64,000 nucleotides of DNA from Syntrophaceae bacterium UBA6112 (GTDB lineage: Bacteria > Desulfobacterota > Syntrophia > Syntrophales > UBA5619), in NCBI GenBank assembly GCA_002423465.1, contig DIWG01000056.1, forward strand, positions 5,431 through 69,430. The letters are read 5' to 3'. Positions 61,054 to 64,000 of the stretch are shown piece by piece. Each line of letters starts with the position of its first letter. The stretch's first letter is position 1. The position numbers were made by a program, and so were the translations under genes. The notes under the pieces are model-generated. The model saw only the letters and a program-made list of their open reading frames with translations, searched no databases and was not told the origin of the DNA.

Positions 61054-61928
61054 CAGTCGGTCCTTTTGTCGGTGACAACATAAGGCCGGGCGAGGAGGAT
61101 GATGACCATGATGACGAAAGCCACGGCATCCTTATAGCCCGGGGAGATGAACAGGACGGCGATGTTTTCCGCAAGGCCGATGATGAGGCCGCCGATCAGG
61201 GCCCCCCAGAGGTTCCCCACGCCGCCGATGAGGGTTGCCGCAAAGGCCTTGATGAGATTGACCACTCCCATCTCCGGGTTGAGGTTGGTGTCCAGTGCCA
61301 TCAGGATTCCCCCCACCCCGGCCAGCAGCGACGAAATGATCCAGGCCGAGAGGATGACCTTCCCGGTGTGGATGCCGGAGATCCTGGCCAGATCGAGGTT
61401 GTCGGCCAGGGCGCGCATGGACTTTCCCATCCGGGATTTGAAGAAGAGCAGATAGACGCCGCAGATGCAGATGAGAGAGATGGCGATGATGGCCAACTGC
61501 TGCGGCGTCAGGGAAACGCCCAGCCACCGGTATCCCTGCCGAATCTCGAATCCGTAGGTCCTGACCTGGGCTCCCCAGAAAAGCTGGGCGGCGTTGCGGA
61601 GAAAAAAAGAAAGACCGATGGCGGCAATGAGGAGGGTCAAACGGTTGGCCTTCCTCAGGGGCTTAAACAGGGCAAAGTCCATCGCCGCCCCCAAAAGCGC
61701 CGTCATCCCCAGGGCCAGGGGCACGGCGGCGTAAAGGGGCAGGGCGAAGGGTTCCGCCATGGCCAGGTAAAGAAAATAGGCCCCCCACATGATCAATTCG
61801 CCGTGGGCAAAATTGACGAAGTTGAGCACCCCGTAAATCAGGGTCAAACCCATGGCGAAGAGGGCGTAAATGCAGCCCGCCAGGATGCCGTTGACCACGG
61901 TTTGCAGATAGTAGGGCAGAGAATCCAT
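61053..61928 (-). CDS. livH: Branched-chain amino-acid-type ABC permease LivH
   Basis: This 291-residue permease has LAGCIYALFAMGLTLIYGVLNFVNFAHGELIMWGAY, the classic LivH opening, and MRALADNLDLARISGIHTGKV in the cytoplasmic loop. It lies 30 bp after the binding-protein gene. Confidence 0.93.
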   Translation of the reverse strand: MDSLPYYLQTVVNGILAGCIYALFAMGLTLIYGVLNFVNFAHGELIMWGAYFLYLAMAEPFALPLYAAVPLALGMTALLGAAMDFALFKPLRKANRLTLLIAAIGLSFFLRNAAQLFWGAQVRTYGFEIRQGYRWLGVSLTPQQLAIIAISLICICGVYLLFFKSRMGKSMRALADNLDLARISGIHTGKVILSAWIISSLLAGVGGILMALDTNLNPEMGVVNLIKAFAATLIGGVGNLWGALIGGLIIGLAENIAVLFISPGYKDAVAFVIMVIILLARPYVVTDKRTD

Positions 61929-61958
61929 GGCTTACAAAGGCGCCGTCTCGGTATTCAT

Positions 61959-63077
61959 CTACTTCTTGTGGTCCTCGATCTTGCCGCCCTTGACGATCCA
62001 GATGCCGATATCGGCATGCTCCATCCCCCGGTTTTCATCGAAGGTCTTGTCGCCCGTGACGCCCTTGTAGCCCTTGGCAGCCGCCGGCAGGGCCGCCCGG
62101 ATGCCCTCCGCCGTATAGCCCCCCTTTTCGATGGCCCTGGTCGTCAGGTAGACCATGTCGTAGTTGTAGTCGCCGAAGATGGGGATCTTGTCGTCCCCGT
62201 ATTTTTTCTGGTAGGCGGCCTTGAAGGTCTTGTATTCCTTGGTGTCCTGGATGACGGAGGGATAGGTTCCCATGACCCCCTCGGCGGCCTTGCCGGCCAG
62301 CTCGACCATCTTGGGAGCCCGGGCCGCTGAACCGCAGAGCCACTGGGTTTTGACGCCCATCTCGAAGGCCTGCTTGAACTGCACCGCCCCCTCGTTGATG
62401 TAGGTCAGGTTGACGATGGCCTTGGGATTGTCCTTGTTCGCCCGCAGGAGCTCGGTGCGGTAATCCGTCTTCTTTTCGTCAAAGGGAATGATGTCCGTGA
62501 CGACGCCGCCCATCTTCTTGAAACTGGTCACGAATCCGTCCTTGAGGTCCAGTCCCCAGTCGTTGTTGATGTACATGACGGGCAACTGGCGATAACCCAG
62601 CTCGAAGGCCAGTTTTGCCAGGCGCTGCCCCTGTTTGGAGTTGGAGGGGATGATCCGGAAGATGAACGGGCCGGCCTGGGTGAGTTTTTCCGCTGTGCCC
62701 TGGGCCGACAGCATGACCACCTTGCTCTCCTGGGCCACCGGTGCCGCGGCCATGAAATTGGAGCTTCCCGCAGGTCCAAAAAGGACGGGGACCTTGTCGA
62801 CGGTGATCAGTTTGCGGACCGCCGAAACGCAGTCCTTGGGGTTGCTTTTATTGTCCTCATAGACGATCTCGATCTTCTTTCCGTTGATCCCGCCCTTGGC
62901 ATTGATCTCCTCCACGGCAAGATCCACGCACTTCTTGAATCCCTCGCCGTAGACGGCGATGCTGCCGGAAAGAGCGAACGCGGCGCCGATCTTGACATTT
63001 TCGGCTGCCCACAGAGGGGCGACGGAGAAACAGGCCAGCAATGAAAATACCGATACAATGAGCGCGAATCTTTTCAT
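61959..63077 (-). CDS. ABC branched-chain amino-acid-type substrate-binding protein
   Basis: This 372-residue type I periplasmic binding protein has a signal peptide ending PLWAAENVK, then IGAAFALSGSIAVYGEGFKKCVDLAVEEINAKGGINGKKIE, FGPAGSSNFMAAAPVAQE and YDMVYLTTRAIEK. Start 63077 has GGGAGG seven bases before it; the open frame to 63164 runs through the promoter. The ligand may be an amino acid, amide or aromatic acid. It is first of the liv-type operon. Confidence 0.92.
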   Translation of the reverse strand: MKRFALIVSVFSLLACFSVAPLWAAENVKIGAAFALSGSIAVYGEGFKKCVDLAVEEINAKGGINGKKIEIVYEDNKSNPKDCVSAVRKLITVDKVPVLFGPAGSSNFMAAAPVAQESKVVMLSAQGTAEKLTQAGPFIFRIIPSNSKQGQRLAKLAFELGYRQLPVMYINNDWGLDLKDGFVTSFKKMGGVVTDIIPFDEKKTDYRTELLRANKDNPKAIVNLTYINEGAVQFKQAFEMGVKTQWLCGSAARAPKMVELAGKAAEGVMGTYPSVIQDTKEYKTFKAAYQKKYGDDKIPIFGDYNYDMVYLTTRAIEKGGYTAEGIRAALPAAAKGYKGVTGDKTFDENRGMEHADIGIWIVKGGKIEDHKK

Positions 63078-63110
63078 ATTACGACCTCCCGGAATGATTT
63101 TAGCACCCTT

Positions 63111-63137
63111 CCTATAGAGAATGTCCGCATGTGTCAA
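63111..63137 (-). promoter_or_regulatory. Candidate promoter of the liv-type operon
   Basis: On the - strand TTGACA (63137-63132) and TATAGG (63116-63111) with a 15-base spacer, 34 bases before the binding-protein ATG. The spacer is shorter than ideal. Confidence 0.45.
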
Positions 63138-63336
63138 TGAAAAAGCGAGAGATACCCCCGGCACGGCGTTTCATGGCGCGGCACATCATCCAGGCATCCT
63201 TCTCCCGGGCGCGGATGCGGTACCTGGATCAGGAGTGGATATTTGACCAAGCTTGGCCGTATTGATCACGGGTTGTAAGGTGGAAGTTGGGCCTTGGATG
63301 CGACCGACGGGAGGAAAGGAGGAAATTCTTGATGGC

Positions 63337-64000
63337 TTAATTTCTGCTTTTGAGGGGTCCAGCCTGTTCTCGATATCTCCAGGCCGTTTTGGCACGAAGC
63401 AATTCCCGCTTGTCGCTTTTCCGGATAAGGACATGGAACAAAGACAGCGGGGATTCGTCTGTTTTGCTGTACCTTGCCAGAATCTCATCTCCCGCGAAAG
63501 CCTCCGAGATATAATTAATTTCCAGTTCCATCAGAACAAATGTATTGAGTATTTCGGGCGATAGACTAGAGACAATCCATCCGATGTAATTCACGTTGTT
63601 GACGTGTCGATTCAAATCCAGGTCGCCGTACCGTACCGAAAACGTCTCTTCTTGGTCATGCCCTTCGGACCGCTGGAGTTTACCAAGGGCATTGTCAACC
63701 GGATGCTCGATATCCGCAGGTTTAAGCTTATCCAGTACAGACGGAACACGCCGCAATGGGGACCGTGTTTTGACATCGATCACGAGCCACGCGCTAACCG
63801 CGGCACCAATGCACTGATGGTCTCTCCCGGTAACGATAAAGTCCCGAAGGGCGAAGGGACCGCGAAAACCGGAATGCCAGGTGTAAACATGAATCGGATC
63901 GCCCCATCTGGGATGGGAATCCATTCTCAGGGCCAAACGGGAGAGAACCCATGTGTAATTCTGAGGCATAATCTGATAAGTTGAGACTCCGAGGGCATGG
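63337..64000 (-). CDS. Acyl-ACP thioesterase (FatA/FatB-like), 5' end outside window
   Basis: The frame is open to the right edge; the visible protein begins ALGVSTYQIMPQNYTWVLSRLALRMD, the usual opening of bacterial acyl-ACP thioesterases. Two hot-dog domains follow. The second contains the catalytic-site pattern DLDLNRHVNNVNYIGWI (Asp/Asn, His) and a late YSKTDESPLSLFHVL. It would release free fatty acids from acyl-ACP. It lies 260 bp upstream of the liv-type operon on the same strand. An ATG at 63969 is in frame, but the homology extends before it, so the gene is truncated by the window. Confidence 0.88.
   Translation of the reverse strand, partial: HALGVSTYQIMPQNYTWVLSRLALRMDSHPRWGDPIHVYTWHSGFRGPFALRDFIVTGRDHQCIGAAVSAWLVIDVKTRSPLRRVPSVLDKLKPADIEHPVDNALGKLQRSEGHDQEETFSVRYGDLDLNRHVNNVNYIGWIVSSLSPEILNTFVLMELEINYISEAFAGDEILARYSKTDESPLSLFHVLIRKSDKRELLRAKTAWRYREQAGPLKSRN

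Noticed and set aside
1..64000. CRISPR arrays, insertion sequences, integrases, rRNA and complete tRNA genes
   Set aside because: I looked for regularly spaced repeats, transposase or integrase motifs and RNA gene cores and found none; gene movement here appears to have gone through homologous or short-repeat recombination.

Overview
The window looks like a chromosomal segment of an anaerobic, GC-rich (roughly mid-50s percent, with AT-richer patches) delta-proteobacterium-like organism of the Syntrophaceae/Desulfobacterota kind. The hints are a tungsten-type aldehyde:ferredoxin oxidoreductase, a corrinoid methyl-transfer module with an ASKHA-type reductive activator, TRAP and TTT solute uptake, UGA/selenocysteine use and an acyl-ACP thioesterase. 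This assignment is inference; no rRNA or tRNA gene was seen.

Region 1 (1-9052): a partial mannose-1-phosphate guanylyltransferase, then an arsenosugar-type accessory cluster. It holds a MerA/Lpd-like flavoprotein, a fatty-acid hydroxylase, a TIGR04283-type glycosyltransferase, a CMD peroxidase-like protein and the radical SAM protein ArsS. ArsS reads through an in-frame UGA as selenocysteine, with a bacterial SECIS hairpin just behind it. Glucokinase, a VTT/TMEM64 membrane protein and an unrecognised membrane protein follow. A 35-bp hairpin-forming element lies upstream of both the flavoprotein and the VTT gene.

Region 2 (9450-33551), all on the + strand: a GntR regulator, RraA, an Ldh-type dehydrogenase, AOR, an SDR, two cupins, a creatininase-family hydrolase, type I dehydroquinase, a TRAP transporter, three zinc MDR dehydrogenases, a GlcG-like protein, an acyl-CoA dehydrogenase, two EPSP-synthase-like enzymes, a chorismate-synthase-like enzyme and a TauABC-like ABC transporter. 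The EPSPS-like and chorismate-synthase-like proteins lack signature residues of their families (EPSPS Arg to Asn; chorismate synthase catalytic His to Tyr). No DAHP synthase, dehydroquinate synthase or shikimate kinase is present. I infer a specialised pathway on a shikimate-like ring rather than housekeeping aromatic biosynthesis. The region has been duplicated and then lost genes reciprocally: SDR, alcohol dehydrogenase, creatininase and aroC each have an intact copy and a copy reduced to its two ends.

Region 3 (33711-47381): an AT-richer corrinoid module (corrinoid protein, orphan TctC, two UroD-family methyltransferases, a broken small protein, an activase) lies between two near-identical substrate-binding protein genes. 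A complete TctCBA transporter, a divergent type II dehydroquinase, another SDR and an MFS carrier follow. Together these suggest import of (methoxylated) aromatic or alicyclic acids, demethylation, and ring chemistry.

Region 4 (47527-64000), mostly on the - strand: a LEA14-like lipoprotein, a phytoene-desaturase-like flavoprotein overlapping a STAS-domain fusion protein, a small membrane protein, an AddA/AddB helicase-nuclease pair, an alpha/beta hydrolase, decayed nitroreductase and YjbQ genes, a complete branched-chain amino-acid-type ABC operon (binding protein, LivH, M, G, F) and a partial acyl-ACP thioesterase at the right edge.
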